A DNA stretch of 64,000 nt from Marmoricola sp. (lineage in GTDB: Bacteria > Actinomycetota > Actinomycetes > Propionibacteriales > Nocardioidaceae), in contig JAOPYE010000014.1 of assembly GCA_025964775.1 (NCBI GenBank), positions 62,001-126,000 of the forward strand, written 5' to 3'. Numbering within the stretch: position 1 is the first letter of the stretch; each line of letters begins with the position of its first letter. Position numbers and translations under genes: made by a program. Positions 56,609-64,000 of this stretch are shown here, piece after piece. The notes beneath the pieces were generated by a model that was not told where the DNA came from, did not search any database, and worked only from the letters and a program-made list of their open reading frames with translations.

Positions 56609-57121
56609 ATGACCAGCTTCAGAACGCTGCTCGCGGGCAGGGCCCGCGTGGCGGCACTCGTGGTGGGTGCGCTGGTGGCCGGGGCGCTCGGCTACGCACT
56701 CGCGCTGTCGGGCGGCACGGCCGCGACAGCGTCGCCGTCGCTGAGCGCGGACAACGCGTTGACGGCGGCACTGACGGCGTCGAGCTCGGGGTCCGGGCTG
56801 CGCGCCGACCTGGCCGCGGCGCGGGCGAAGACGGGCGCGGCCCGGGTTGCGGCACTGGGCCAGATCCGTGCCGAGGCGCTTGCCGGCGGCTACGGAGACG
56901 CGGTCAAGCGGGCTGCCGAACGCAGGGGGATCAAGCGGGAACTCATCCTGTCGCTGTTGCCCGCCAACCTGCAGGCCGACCTGGCGAACCTGCGCAGCGC
57001 TCCCGCCGGTCAGCGCAAGGCGCTGCGACAGCAGATCCTGACCAAGGCCGTCGCCGGTGACTACGGGCCCCAGGTGCAGACGGCGGCAGAACGCCTGAAG
57101 GCGCTGCGTTCGAACGCCTGA
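56609..57121 (+). CDS. Exported or membrane-anchored helical protein
   Basis: 170 residues. The N-terminal basic and hydrophobic segment (RARVAALVVGALVAGALGYALAL) is a signal anchor or uncleaved signal. The rest is predicted helical and very rich in Ala, Leu, Arg and Lys, with two similar units: LRADLAAARAKTGAARVAALGQIRAEALAGGYGDAVKRAAERR and LQADLANLRSAPAGQRKALRQQILTKAVAGDYGPQVQTAAERL. No family was recognised. GAGAGGAACC precedes the ATG. The divergent OmpR regulator and its tandem repeat suggest it is that system's output. Confidence 0.78.
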   Translation: MTSFRTLLAGRARVAALVVGALVAGALGYALALSGGTAATASPSLSADNALTAALTASSSGSGLRADLAAARAKTGAARVAALGQIRAEALAGGYGDAVKRAAERRGIKRELILSLLPANLQADLANLRSAPAGQRKALRQQILTKAVAGDYGPQVQTAAERLKALRSNA

Positions 57122-57125
57122 ACGG

Positions 57126-59414
57126 CTACGGCTGCGCGGCCTCCAGCCGGATCACGACGCTCTTGGACGCCGGAGTGTTGGAGGTGTGCGCGACGGCGTC
57201 CAGCGGCACCAGCACATTGGTCTCCGGGAAGTACGCCGCAGCGCACCCCCGGGCGGTCGCGTACGCCACGACGCGGAACCCGGCGGCGCGACGGTCGCCA
57301 TCGCTCCACACGCTGACCAGGTCGACGTACTGGCCGTCGGCGAAGCCGAGGGCATCGAGGTCCGCGGGGTTCACGAAGACGACCCGTCGTCCTGCCTTGA
57401 TCCCGCGGTACCGGTCGTCGAGTCCGTAGATCGTGGTGTTGAACTGGTCGTGGCTGCGCAGGGTCTGCAGCAGCAGGTGGCCTTCGGGGACCGCCAGGGT
57501 TGCCAGCGGGTTCACGGTGAAGCGGGCCTTGCCTGTCGCGGTCGGGAATTCGCGCCGGTCCCGCGGCGGGTGCGGCAGCGCGAAACCGCCCGGTTCGTGC
57601 ACCCGGGCGTTGAAGTCCTCGAAGCCCGGGACCACGCGGCTGATGTGGTCGCGGATGCGGTCGTAGTCGCCACGCAGGCCGGGCCAGTCGATCCTTCCAG
57701 CCGCTTGTCCTGAGCCTGTCGAAGGGAACAGAGCCTCGGCGAGTCGGGTGATGACGGCGACCTCCGACAGGACGGCGGCGCCCGGCGGGTCCAGGCGTCC
57801 GCGGGACACGTGCACCATCCCCATCGAGTCCTCGACGCTGACCACCTGCGGGCCGGACGCCTGCTGGTCACGCTCGGTGCGGCCCAGGCAGGGCAGGATC
57901 AGCGCCTCGGTCCCGCAGATCGCGTGCGACCGGTTGAGCTTGGTGCTGACCTGGACCGTGAGGTCGAGCGACCCCATCGCGGCCGTGGTCGCGTCGGTGT
58001 CCGGCGTCGCTGCGACGAAGTTGCCGCCGAGCGCGACGAACGCACGGACCCGTCCGTCCCTCATCGCCCGGATCGTGTCCACGGCATCGAGCCCGTGCTC
58101 GGCCGGCGGCGTGAACCCGAACTCGGCCGCCAGGGCGTCGGTGAAGCTCGACGGCATCTTCTCCCAGATCCCCATCGTCCGGTCGCCCTGCACGTTCGAG
58201 TGGCCGCGCACCGGGCAGAGTCCCGCGCCAGGCTTGCCGATGTTGCCGCGCAGCAGCATCAGGTTGGTGATCTCCTGGATCGTCGCGACGGCGTCACGGT
58301 GCTGGGTCAGGCCCATCGCCCAGCAGACGATGACGCGTTCGGAGTCGCGGTAGCGCCGCGCCAGGTGCTCGATCTCGGCGCGGGTCAGGCCGGTCGCGGC
58401 CAGGACGTCCTCCCAGTCGAGGGTCGCGAGGTGTGCGGCGTACTCCTCGTACTCGGAGCAGTGCTGGTCGAGGAAGGCAGCATCGACGGCGCCGGCCTCG
58501 ACGGTCAGCTTCGCCAGGGCGGCGAAGAGCGCCTGATCACCGGAGAGCCGGATCTGCAGGAACTCGTCGGCCAGCTCGGTCCCGGCGACCATGCCGATCG
58601 GGGACTGCGGGTTGCGGAAGCGGCGCAGACCGGCCTCGTCGAGCGGGTTGATCGTGACGATGTGGGCGCCGTTCTTCTTCGCCTTCTCCAGTGCGCTGAG
58701 CATCCGTGGGTGGTTGGTGCCCGGGTTCTGACCGACCACCAGGATCAGGTCGGCGGCGTACAGGTCCTCGAGGTGCACCGATCCCTTGCCGATCCCGATC
58801 GAGTGCGAGAGCGCGGCGCCGCTGGACTCGTGGCACATGTTCGAGCAGTCCGGCAGGTTGTTCGTACCGAACCGGCGGACCAGCAGCTGGTAGAGGAAGG
58901 CCGCTTCGTTCGAGGCCCGTCCCGAGGTGTAGAACGACGCACTGTCGGGGCCCGGCAGCGCCCGCAGCCGGTCGGCGATCAGCTCGAACGCATCGTCCCA
59001 GCCGATCGGCGTGTAGTGGCTCGCTCCCGGCGCGCGGTACATCGGCTCGACCAGGCGGCCCTGCTGCCCCAGCCAGAAGTCAGACCGGCCGGCCAGGTCG
59101 CTGATCGGGTGGGCTGCGAAGAAGTCGCGCCCGACGCGACGCAGCGTGGCTTCCTCGGCGACCGCCTTGGCCCCGTTCTCGCAGAACTCCGCGACGCTGC
59201 GGTGCTCGGGGTCGGGCCACGCGCAGCCCGGGCAGTCGAACCCGTGCTTCTGGTTCACCCGTGCCAGCGTCAGCGCCGTACGCCGCACGCCCATCTGCTC
59301 GGCCGACATCGACAGGGCCGTGGTGACAGCCCGTAGTCCTGCCGCCGCGTGCTTCTGCTCACCGACCTCGAGCCCGGCATCGCCGGGGTCGTCGGTCGGG
59401 GGAGGTCTGGTCAC
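57126..59414 (-). CDS. FdhF/YdeP-family molybdopterin oxidoreductase
   Basis: 762 residues. The N-terminal [13 protein letters not shown] cysteines, then [52 protein letters not shown] (SGRASNE is diagnostic), [12 protein letters not shown] and the C-terminal molybdopterin-dinucleotide domain ([31 protein letters not shown]). It is the YdeP-type family linked with acid resistance in E. coli, with its substrate unsettled. The insert [10 protein letters not shown] comes from a dispersed repeat. CACAAT (minus, 59426-59421) ends 6 nt before GTG 59414. Confidence 0.94.
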   Translation of the reverse strand: MTRPPPTDDPGDAGLEVGEQKHAAAGLRAVTTALSMSAEQMGVRRTALTLARVNQKHGFDCPGCAWPDPEHRSVAEFCENGAKAVAEEATLRRVGRDFFAAHPISDLAGRSDFWLGQQGRLVEPMYRAPGASHYTPIGWDDAFELIADRLRALPGPDSASFYTSGRASNEAAFLYQLLVRRFGTNNLPDCSNMCHESSGAALSHSIGIGKGSVHLEDLYAADLILVVGQNPGTNHPRMLSALEKAKKNGAHIVTINPLDEAGLRRFRNPQSPIGMVAGTELADEFLQIRLSGDQALFAALAKLTVEAGAVDAAFLDQHCSEYEEYAAHLATLDWEDVLAATGLTRAEIEHLARRYRDSERVIVCWAMGLTQHRDAVATIQEITNLMLLRGNIGKPGAGLCPVRGHSNVQGDRTMGIWEKMPSSFTDALAAEFGFTPPAEHGLDAVDTIRAMRDGRVRAFVALGGNFVAATPDTDATTAAMGSLDLTVQVSTKLNRSHAICGTEALILPCLGRTERDQQASGPQVVSVEDSMGMVHVSRGRLDPPGAAVLSEVAVITRLAEALFPSTGSGQAAGRIDWPGLRGDYDRIRDHISRVVPGFEDFNARVHEPGGFALPHPPRDRREFPTATGKARFTVNPLATLAVPEGHLLLQTLRSHDQFNTTIYGLDDRYRGIKAGRRVVFVNPADLDALGFADGQYVDLVSVWSDGDRRAAGFRVVAYATARGCAAAYFPETNVLVPLDAVAHTSNTPASKSVVIRLEAAQP
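57709..57726. repeat. Dispersed repeat CCTGAGCCTGTCGAAGGG inside the molybdoenzyme gene
   Basis: The core CCTGAGCCTGTCGAAGGG, with CTTGT before it, is a repeat I recognise from many high-GC genomes. Read on the minus strand it encodes PSTGSGQ between the LAEALF helix and RIDWPG, so it has been kept in frame. Confidence 0.65.
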
Positions 59415-59478
59415 CTCGCCATTGTGCCCACGGTGTACGGCGACCGCCTACCCCGGCGCGGACCGATATCCTCGACCA

Positions 59479-60762
59479 GTGATCGATCCGAAGGTCCTCC
59501 GGGACAGCCCCGACCTGATCCGCGCTGCCCAGGCCAAGCGCGGGCTGTCCTCGGACGTGGTCGATCGTGCCCTCGCCGCTGACGAGGCGCGTCGCGGTGC
59601 GATCGCGGAGTTCGAGGCACTGCGCGCCGAGCAGAAGCAGCTCGGCAAGCTGATCCCCCAAGCCCAGGGTGAGGAGAAGACGGCGCTCCTGGAGAAGACC
59701 AAGGTGCTCGCTGCCGGGGTCAAGGAGGCCGAGGCCGCGCAGACCGCTGCCGAGCAGGGGTGGCAGGACGCGATCATGGCGATCCCGAACCCGGCGGCAG
59801 CCGAGACACCGGCCGGCGGGGAGGACGATTTCGTGGTCCTGGAGACCGTCGGCACCCCGAGGGACTTCACGGCCGAGGGCTTCGAGCCTCGCGACCACAT
59901 CGAGCTCGGCCGGATGCTCGGCGCGATCGACATCGAGCGCGGCGCGAAGGTCTCGGGCTCGCGCTTCTACTTCCTCACCGGCGTCGGCGCCGAGCTCGAG
60001 TTCGCTCTCATCAACCTCGCGATGGAGCAGGCACGCGAGGCCGGCTTCACCCAGGTGATCGCGCCGTCCCTGGTCAAGCCGCGAGCGATGGACGGCACCG
60101 GATTCCTGGGTCAGGCCGCCGACGACGTCTACCGGATCGAGGGCCAGGACCTGTACCTGGTCGGCACCTCGGAGGTGCCGATGGCGGCGTACCACTCCGA
60201 CGAGATCCTCGACGGTGCCTCGCTGCCGCTGCGCTACGCCGCCTTCAGCCCCTGCTTCCGCAAGGAGGCCGGCTCGCACGGCAAGGACACCAAGGGCATC
60301 ATCCGGGTGCACTGGTTCGACAAGGTGGAGATGTTCGTCTACACCACCACCGAGGACTCGTACGCCGAGCACCAGCGCCTGCTCGGCTGGGAGAAGGCCT
60401 TCCTGGACAAGCTCGAGCTCGCCTACCGGGTCATCGACGTGGCGGCCGGCGACCTCGGTCTCTCGGCGATCCGCAAGTTCGACTGCGAGGCGTGGATCCC
60501 GACCCAGGACAAGTACCGCGAGCTGACCTCGACCTCGAACTGCACCGAGTTCCAGACCCGGCGTCTCGACACCCGCGGCCGTTTCTCGGGTGAGGTGAGG
60601 CCGATCTCGACGCTCAACGGGACGCTGTGCGCGATGACCCGCACGATCGTCGCGATCCTCGAGACCCACCAGCAGGCCGACGGCTCGGTCCGGGTTCCGC
60701 TCGCCCTGCAGAAGTGGCTGGGACGCGAGGTCCTCGAACCAGTCGCCCCTGCGACCCCATGA
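59479..60762 (+). CDS. serS: Serine--tRNA ligase
   Basis: 427 residues, the usual length. The N-terminal tRNA-binding coiled coil runs from about residue 30 to 100. Class II motif 2 is [29 protein letters not shown], and motif 3 is [16 protein letters not shown]. It charges tRNA-Ser. GTG 59479 follows TATCCT (59467-59472) by 6 nt, so the mRNA is probably leaderless. The longer upstream reading is a shadow of the divergent molybdoenzyme. The next gene starts within its stop (ATGA). Confidence 0.97.
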   Translation: MIDPKVLRDSPDLIRAAQAKRGLSSDVVDRALAADEARRGAIAEFEALRAEQKQLGKLIPQAQGEEKTALLEKTKVLAAGVKEAEAAQTAAEQGWQDAIMAIPNPAAAETPAGGEDDFVVLETVGTPRDFTAEGFEPRDHIELGRMLGAIDIERGAKVSGSRFYFLTGVGAELEFALINLAMEQAREAGFTQVIAPSLVKPRAMDGTGFLGQAADDVYRIEGQDLYLVGTSEVPMAAYHSDEILDGASLPLRYAAFSPCFRKEAGSHGKDTKGIIRVHWFDKVEMFVYTTTEDSYAEHQRLLGWEKAFLDKLELAYRVIDVAAGDLGLSAIRKFDCEAWIPTQDKYRELTSTSNCTEFQTRRLDTRGRFSGEVRPISTLNGTLCAMTRTIVAILETHQQADGSVRVPLALQKWLGREVLEPVAPATP

Positions 60763-61592
60763 CCTGGACACCGAAGCTCGTCGCACTCGACATCGACGGC
60801 ACCCTGCTGATCCCGGACTTCGAGCACGGGTTCAGCACCGAGCACGTCACCGAACCTGTCGCTGACGCTGTCCTCGCAGCGGCCCGCGCCGGGGCTCATG
60901 TGGTCCTCGCCTCGGGGCGCGCACCGCTGAGCATGGCCGGGGTGGCGGACCGCCTGGGGTTGACGGCACTGGTCGCCGAGCTCACCGGGCAGCGGTTGCA
61001 CATCGTCGCCTCGAACGGGTCGGTCGTCTTCCGGCACGCCCCGACCGAGGTCGTCCACGAGGTGACCTTCGATGCCAGCGAGGCCGTGCGCACCGTGCTG
61101 GGCCACGTCCCGGGTGCGGCCGTCGCGGTCGAGGAGCACGGCATCGGGTACCGGGTGAACCGGCTGTTCCCACCGGGCGAGCTCGACGGCGAGATGATCA
61201 TCTGCGACATCGACGAGATGATCTCGACCGACGTGAGCCGCGTGATCATCCGCGACCCCGACTCGACGTCGGAGGACTTCGTCAACCTGGCACGCGAGCT
61301 CGGCCTGCACGGGACGAACTACTTCATCGGCTGGACTGCCTGGCTCGACCTCGCGCCCGAGGGCGTGAGCAAGGCCAGTGGCCTGGAGTGGGTGTGCCGG
61401 GACCTCGGGGTGGACGCGGCCGACGTGCTCGCGATCGGCGACGGGCGCAACGACATCGAGATGCTCACCTGGGCGCATCGCGGGGTCGCGATGGGGCAGG
61501 GCCCGCAGGTCGTGCGCGATGCCGCCGACCACGTCACCGGGACGGTGCACGAGGACGGCGCGGCGGCCGAGCTGCGGATGTATTTCCCGTGA
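60759..61592 (+). CDS. HAD-superfamily (Cof-type) hydrolase
   Basis: 277 residues. HAD motif I is [11 protein letters not shown] (two Asp). Motif II/III follow as VVLASGRAP and [14 protein letters not shown] (Lys), and motif IV is [14 protein letters not shown] Cof-type cap domain is inserted in the middle. Phosphatase for small phosphorylated metabolites, exact substrate unknown. It overlaps serS and the following GNAT gene by 4 nt each, so the three form an operon. Confidence 0.93.
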   Translation: MTWTPKLVALDIDGTLLIPDFEHGFSTEHVTEPVADAVLAAARAGAHVVLASGRAPLSMAGVADRLGLTALVAELTGQRLHIVASNGSVVFRHAPTEVVHEVTFDASEAVRTVLGHVPGAAVAVEEHGIGYRVNRLFPPGELDGEMIICDIDEMISTDVSRVIIRDPDSTSEDFVNLARELGLHGTNYFIGWTAWLDLAPEGVSKASGLEWVCRDLGVDAADVLAIGDGRNDIEMLTWAHRGVAMGQGPQVVRDAADHVTGTVHEDGAAAELRMYFP

Positions 61593-62104
61593 CCGAGCTT
61601 CCCGTGTCCGACCTCCCGGGTGAGGTCTCGACGGTGCGCCTGCGCCTCGAGCTCGTCACGTACGCCGAGGCGCGCGGCATGCTCGCCGGTCACCGCTCGC
61701 CGAACTTCCATCCGGCGTACCCGCGCCAGGACGATCTCGATGCCGCCTCGATGGTGCGCGACGACGGCAGTACCTGGGGCCCCCGGCACATCGTGCGCGC
61801 CTTCGACGGCCTTGTCGTGGGCGGGATCGGGTTCTTCGGCCCGCCGGACCCCGCGGACGACGGGACGGCGGAGGCGGAGGTCGGCTACGGGCTGGTGGAG
61901 GACGCGCGCGGCCACGGCGCCGCCACCGAGGCCCTGCAGGGGTTGCTCGCCCGGACCGACGCGCTCGGTGTGCGGGTGCGAGCCAGCGTCCTGCCCGAGA
62001 ACAAGCCGAGCATCCGGGTGCTCGCCAAGTGCGGGTTCACCTCGCTGCGCGGCTCGGACGAGGACGGCAACCTGGTGATGGTGCGGCCGGTCCCAGCCGG
62101 TTGA
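61589..62104 (+). CDS. GNAT-family N-acetyltransferase
   Basis: 171 residues from GTG 61589, overlapping the HAD gene by GTGA. The GNAT core is AEAEVGYGLVEDARGHGAATEALQGLLARTDALGVRVRASVLPENKPSIRVLAKCGF (acetyl-CoA pyrophosphate loop RGHGAA). It would acetylate an amine or a protein N-terminus. Substrate not inferable. Third gene of the serS operon. It ends flush against the convergent DinB-type gene. Confidence 0.9.
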   Translation: MTELPVSDLPGEVSTVRLRLELVTYAEARGMLAGHRSPNFHPAYPRQDDLDAASMVRDDGSTWGPRHIVRAFDGLVVGGIGFFGPPDPADDGTAEAEVGYGLVEDARGHGAATEALQGLLARTDALGVRVRASVLPENKPSIRVLAKCGFTSLRGSDEDGNLVMVRPVPAG

Positions 62105-62665
62105 TTACTGCCAGGCCAGCGGATCCCGACCGATGAAACCCATCAGACGGGTCTGCGGGTCGGCGTCGTCGGGCACCGCCACCTTCGGGCCGTACTGCCC
62201 ACTCGAGCGCAGGACCTCGTCCATCTGCTCCATGCCGGCCAGCATCGCGCTGCAACGCGCCGGGTCCAGTGCGACCTGCTGGCCGGTGGCCCGTGCCAGG
62301 TCCCAGGTGTGCAGGAAGACGTCGCCGGTGTAGATGTTGGCGATCGCCTGCTCCAGGGGCATGGTGCCGAGGTGCGGGTTGGTGAGCGTCCGCGTCGACG
62401 TCGCCGGATCGTCGAGCACGGACTGCACTGCAGCGGCGTGGTGCGCCCATGCGCCGACGGGGTCGGTGGTCACGGACGGACCGGTCGGGAGAACGATCCC
62501 CGTGCCGGACTCCAGGAATGCCGGGAACCACTGGGTCAGGTGCCCCACGACGTCGCGCGCCCGCCAGCCGGCCACCGGTGACGGTGCGTCCCAGTCGTTG
62601 ACGCCGCCGGTGAATTCGGCGAACTGTCCGGCCACCTCGCGATGGTCCTGGGCCGCTCCGGTCAT
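62105..62665 (-). CDS. TIGR03086-family DinB-fold metal-binding protein
   Basis: 186 residues from ATG 62665, with GGAGGAACC directly upstream. The DinB/mycothiol-S-transferase-like helical bundle shows DVVGHLTQWFP (first His) and IYTGDVFLHTWDLARATG (His and Asp). Such proteins are found widely in mycothiol-producing actinobacteria and may be metal-dependent thiol transferases. Its role is unknown. The inverted repeat TCAACC-N4-GGTTGA lies 14 nt before the start. Confidence 0.88.
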   Translation of the reverse strand: MTGAAQDHREVAGQFAEFTGGVNDWDAPSPVAGWRARDVVGHLTQWFPAFLESGTGIVLPTGPSVTTDPVGAWAHHAAAVQSVLDDPATSTRTLTNPHLGTMPLEQAIANIYTGDVFLHTWDLARATGQQVALDPARCSAMLAGMEQMDEVLRSSGQYGPKVAVPDDADPQTRLMGFIGRDPLAWQ

Positions 62666-62678
62666 GGTTCCTCCGTTG

Positions 62679-62694
62679 TCAACCAATAGGTTGA
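62679..62694. promoter_or_regulatory. TCAACC-AATA-GGTTGA inverted repeat upstream of the DinB-fold gene
   Basis: Perfect 6-bp arms (62679-62684 and 62689-62694) with a 4-nt AT spacer between the ribosome site of the DinB gene and the divergent HAD gene. The A+T character stands out. It suits an ArsR- or MarR-type dimer, but no such regulator is adjacent. Confidence 0.55.
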
Positions 62695-62746
62695 TAACGA
62701 GCATAGCCGGGAACGGCACCTGCGTCACCTGACTAGGGTCGGTGGC

Positions 62747-63583
62747 GTGGACAGTGCGGACAGCGTGGGCGTGCCGGTGCGGCTCGTCGCCACCGATCTC
62801 GACGGCACCCTGGTCCACTCCGACGGCTCCCTCACGCCGCGAACCCGGGCGGCTCTCGAAGCCGCGGAGGACGCCGGGGTCGATGTCGTCTTCGTGACGG
62901 GTCGACCGTTGCGCTGGGCCGAGGACGTCTTCGCCCACGTCGGCGGACACGGCTTCGCGATCGTCTCCAACGGAGCCCTGGTCTGGGACGTGGCCCGGTC
63001 GCAGGTGCACCTGCAGCGACCGATCGATCCCGAGACCGGACTCGAGGTGGCGCGGCGGCTGCGGGACGCCGTACCGGGGACGGCCTACGCGGTCGAGACC
63101 AGCGCGGGGATCGCGGTGGAGACAGGGTTCCTGGAGCGGTATCCGTTGCCCCCCGGAAGCCTGCGCGGGTCGCTGGAGGAGATCTTCGCGGTTCCGACGC
63201 TGAAGATCCTGGCGCGGCACGAGGAACTCGGAGCGCAGGAGTTCTGGGACACCGCACGAGGGCTCGTCGCCGACCTCGTCGAGGTCACCTGGTCCTCGGC
63301 CACGACCCTGCTGGAGATGAGTGCGTACGGCGTCACCAAGGCCTCCACCCTCGAGCTCTTCTGCAGCGAGCGGGGCATCACCGCGGCCGAGGTGGTGGCG
63401 TTCGGGGACATGCCGAACGACCTCGACATGCTGGCCTGGGCCGGGACGTCGTACGCAATGGCGAACGCTCATCCCAGCGTGCGGGCGGTGGCCGACCACA
63501 TCGCCGGCACGAACGACGAGGACGGTGTGGCCGAGGTCATCGAGCGCCTCCTCGACAGCCCGTCGGCACCGCGAGGAAGATGA
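62747..63583 (+). CDS. HAD-superfamily (Cof-type) hydrolase
   Basis: 278 residues. Motif I LVATDLDGTLV, motif II FVTGRPLRW, Lys in VTKASTLELFCSERG, motif IV VAFGDMPNDLDMLAWAG. A Cof-type cap is present. It is distinct from the HAD protein at 60759. Small-molecule phosphatase of unknown substrate. TAGGGT (62734-62739) ends 7 nt before GTG 62747, indicating a leaderless start. It is followed after 4 nt by the pterin dehydratase gene. Confidence 0.93.
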   Translation: MDSADSVGVPVRLVATDLDGTLVHSDGSLTPRTRAALEAAEDAGVDVVFVTGRPLRWAEDVFAHVGGHGFAIVSNGALVWDVARSQVHLQRPIDPETGLEVARRLRDAVPGTAYAVETSAGIAVETGFLERYPLPPGSLRGSLEEIFAVPTLKILARHEELGAQEFWDTARGLVADLVEVTWSSATTLLEMSAYGVTKASTLELFCSERGITAAEVVAFGDMPNDLDMLAWAGTSYAMANAHPSVRAVADHIAGTNDEDGVAEVIERLLDSPSAPRGR

Positions 63584-63587
63584 GGAC

Positions 63588-63869
63588 ATGGCAGTCCTCG
63601 ACGACGATGAGATCGAGCGCGAGCTGGCGAGCGTCCCGGCCTGGTCGCGCGTGGGCAACACGATCGTCCGCACGACGAAGGCCGACTCGTTCCTGGCCGG
63701 CCTCGACCTCGTCGTCACGGTCGGTCGGGCGGCCGAGTCGGTCGACCACCACCCGGACATCGACATCCGCTGGCGCACGCTGACCTTCACCCTGAGCACG
63801 CATTCGGAGGGTGGGCTGACCGCGAAGGACTTCGACCTCGCCCGCACCATCGAGGGCCTGGTCGGATGA
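63588..63869 (+). CDS. 4a-hydroxytetrahydrobiopterin (pterin-4-alpha-carbinolamine) dehydratase
   Basis: 93 residues, the standard length. The active-site motif SVDHHPDIDIRW (histidines and Asp/Pro) and the frame of VVTVGRAAE and LTFTLSTHSEGGLTAKDFDLARTI are typical. It recycles the 4a-carbinolamine cofactor in pterin-dependent hydroxylation, or acts in related molybdopterin-linked roles. ATG 63588 is preceded by AGGAAGATGAGG, ribosome-site-like. Confidence 0.94.
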   Translation: MAVLDDDEIERELASVPAWSRVGNTIVRTTKADSFLAGLDLVVTVGRAAESVDHHPDIDIRWRTLTFTLSTHSEGGLTAKDFDLARTIEGLVG

Positions 63870-64000
63870 AGCGACTGACAGGAGGCGTCTCCCCGCCCCA
63901 TGGCCTGCTGCGCGCTGCCCCGCAGGCACCTCGCGGCGTTCTCGTCGTCGACGGCCAAACCCAAGCCGCCTTCCTCCTCGGCCTTGCGAGGCACGCAGCG
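63870..64000. other. Right-edge stretch without a recognisable gene
   Basis: The last 131 nt have an AGGAGG (63881-63886) and an ATG (63900) with an open frame to the edge, but the spacing is poor and the codons give no family-like protein. A minus-strand reading (RKAEEEGGLGLAV) is equally open. I see no supported feature. Confidence 0.4.

Noticed and set aside
62105-63994. 629-codon open frame on the minus strand running through the HAD and pterin dehydratase genes
   Set aside because: Only the part from ATG 62665, with a ribosome site and a DinB-type fold, is supported. The upstream part is antisense to two clear genes.

Overview
This is a 64 kb stretch of a high-GC actinobacterial chromosome. 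It is densely packed, with no gap above about 220 bases. The gene repertoire (SigE-type sigma factor, SNF2/SWIM helicase pair, DUF5926 and TIGR03086 proteins, F420-type Ddn oxidoreductase, LarB/LarC) fits Actinobacteria. So do the many starts placed 6-7 nt after a TAnnnT -10 hexamer, which implies leaderless mRNAs. Dispersed repeats with GGTTTCGAGAC / CCTCAACCACCG arms resemble those I associate with Nocardioides-like genomes. I infer a member of the Nocardioidaceae, but no rRNA or other marker is present to prove it. No tRNA, rRNA, CRISPR array, prophage or insertion sequence was recognised.

Layout. 1-6.5 kb: end of an M13 metallopeptidase, a beta-propeller membrane protein, a RecQ helicase with a C-terminal phosphoribosyltransferase-like domain, and a SigE-type sigma factor with its membrane partner. 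6.5-16.8 kb: a potassium module. A divergent APC-superfamily permease faces a free-standing DUF4118-like membrane protein, a 27-residue membrane peptide and kdpFABCDE. The shared promoter region carries oppositely oriented GTTAGG repeats at exact 11-bp spacing. 16.8-23.4 kb: a RelA/SpoT-domain protein, a LuxR-type two-component pair and a SNF2 helicase/SWIM pair. 23.4-28.5 kb: TetR regulator, acyl-CoA carboxylase beta and alpha subunits and HMG-CoA lyase (leucine/isovalerate breakdown) behind a perfect 18-bp operator. 28.5-31 kb: a sulfotransferase preceded by what looks like a degenerate relative of itself.

31-45 kb: a run of mostly single genes: EcsC, Aat, a 7-TM protein and MarR regulator pair, rhodanese, Fpg/Nei glycosylase, a sigma-like/anti-sigma-like membrane fusion, an AAA ATPase with a palindrome on its own promoter, a zinc-ribbon SDR protein, a TPR regulator opposite a cupin, GDPD, a secreted protein, an RsbW-like ATPase and DUF5926. 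45.3-46.35 kb: a visibly lower-GC patch with a promoter-plus-hairpin unit, a lipoprotein and an orphan gene. 46.3-52.8 kb: arginine deiminase, a TMEM165-type transporter, LarC and LarB, a VOC protein, prephenate dehydratase, DUF4446 and a Ddn-like protein.

52.3-57.1 kb: one minus-strand operon of response regulator, histidine kinase, PAP2-diacylglycerol kinase fusion and Ddn-like oxidoreductase. It faces an exported helical protein whose promoter carries an 11-bp tandem repeat. 57.1-64 kb: an FdhF/YdeP molybdoenzyme, serS with a HAD phosphatase and a GNAT gene, a DinB-fold protein, a second HAD phosphatase and pterin dehydratase.

The strongest undescribed candidates are the 11-bp repeat operators at the potassium module and at the exported-protein promoter, the sigma/anti-sigma-like fusion, the free-standing DUF4118 protein with its micropeptide, and dispersed repeats inserted in frame in larC and the molybdoenzyme gene.
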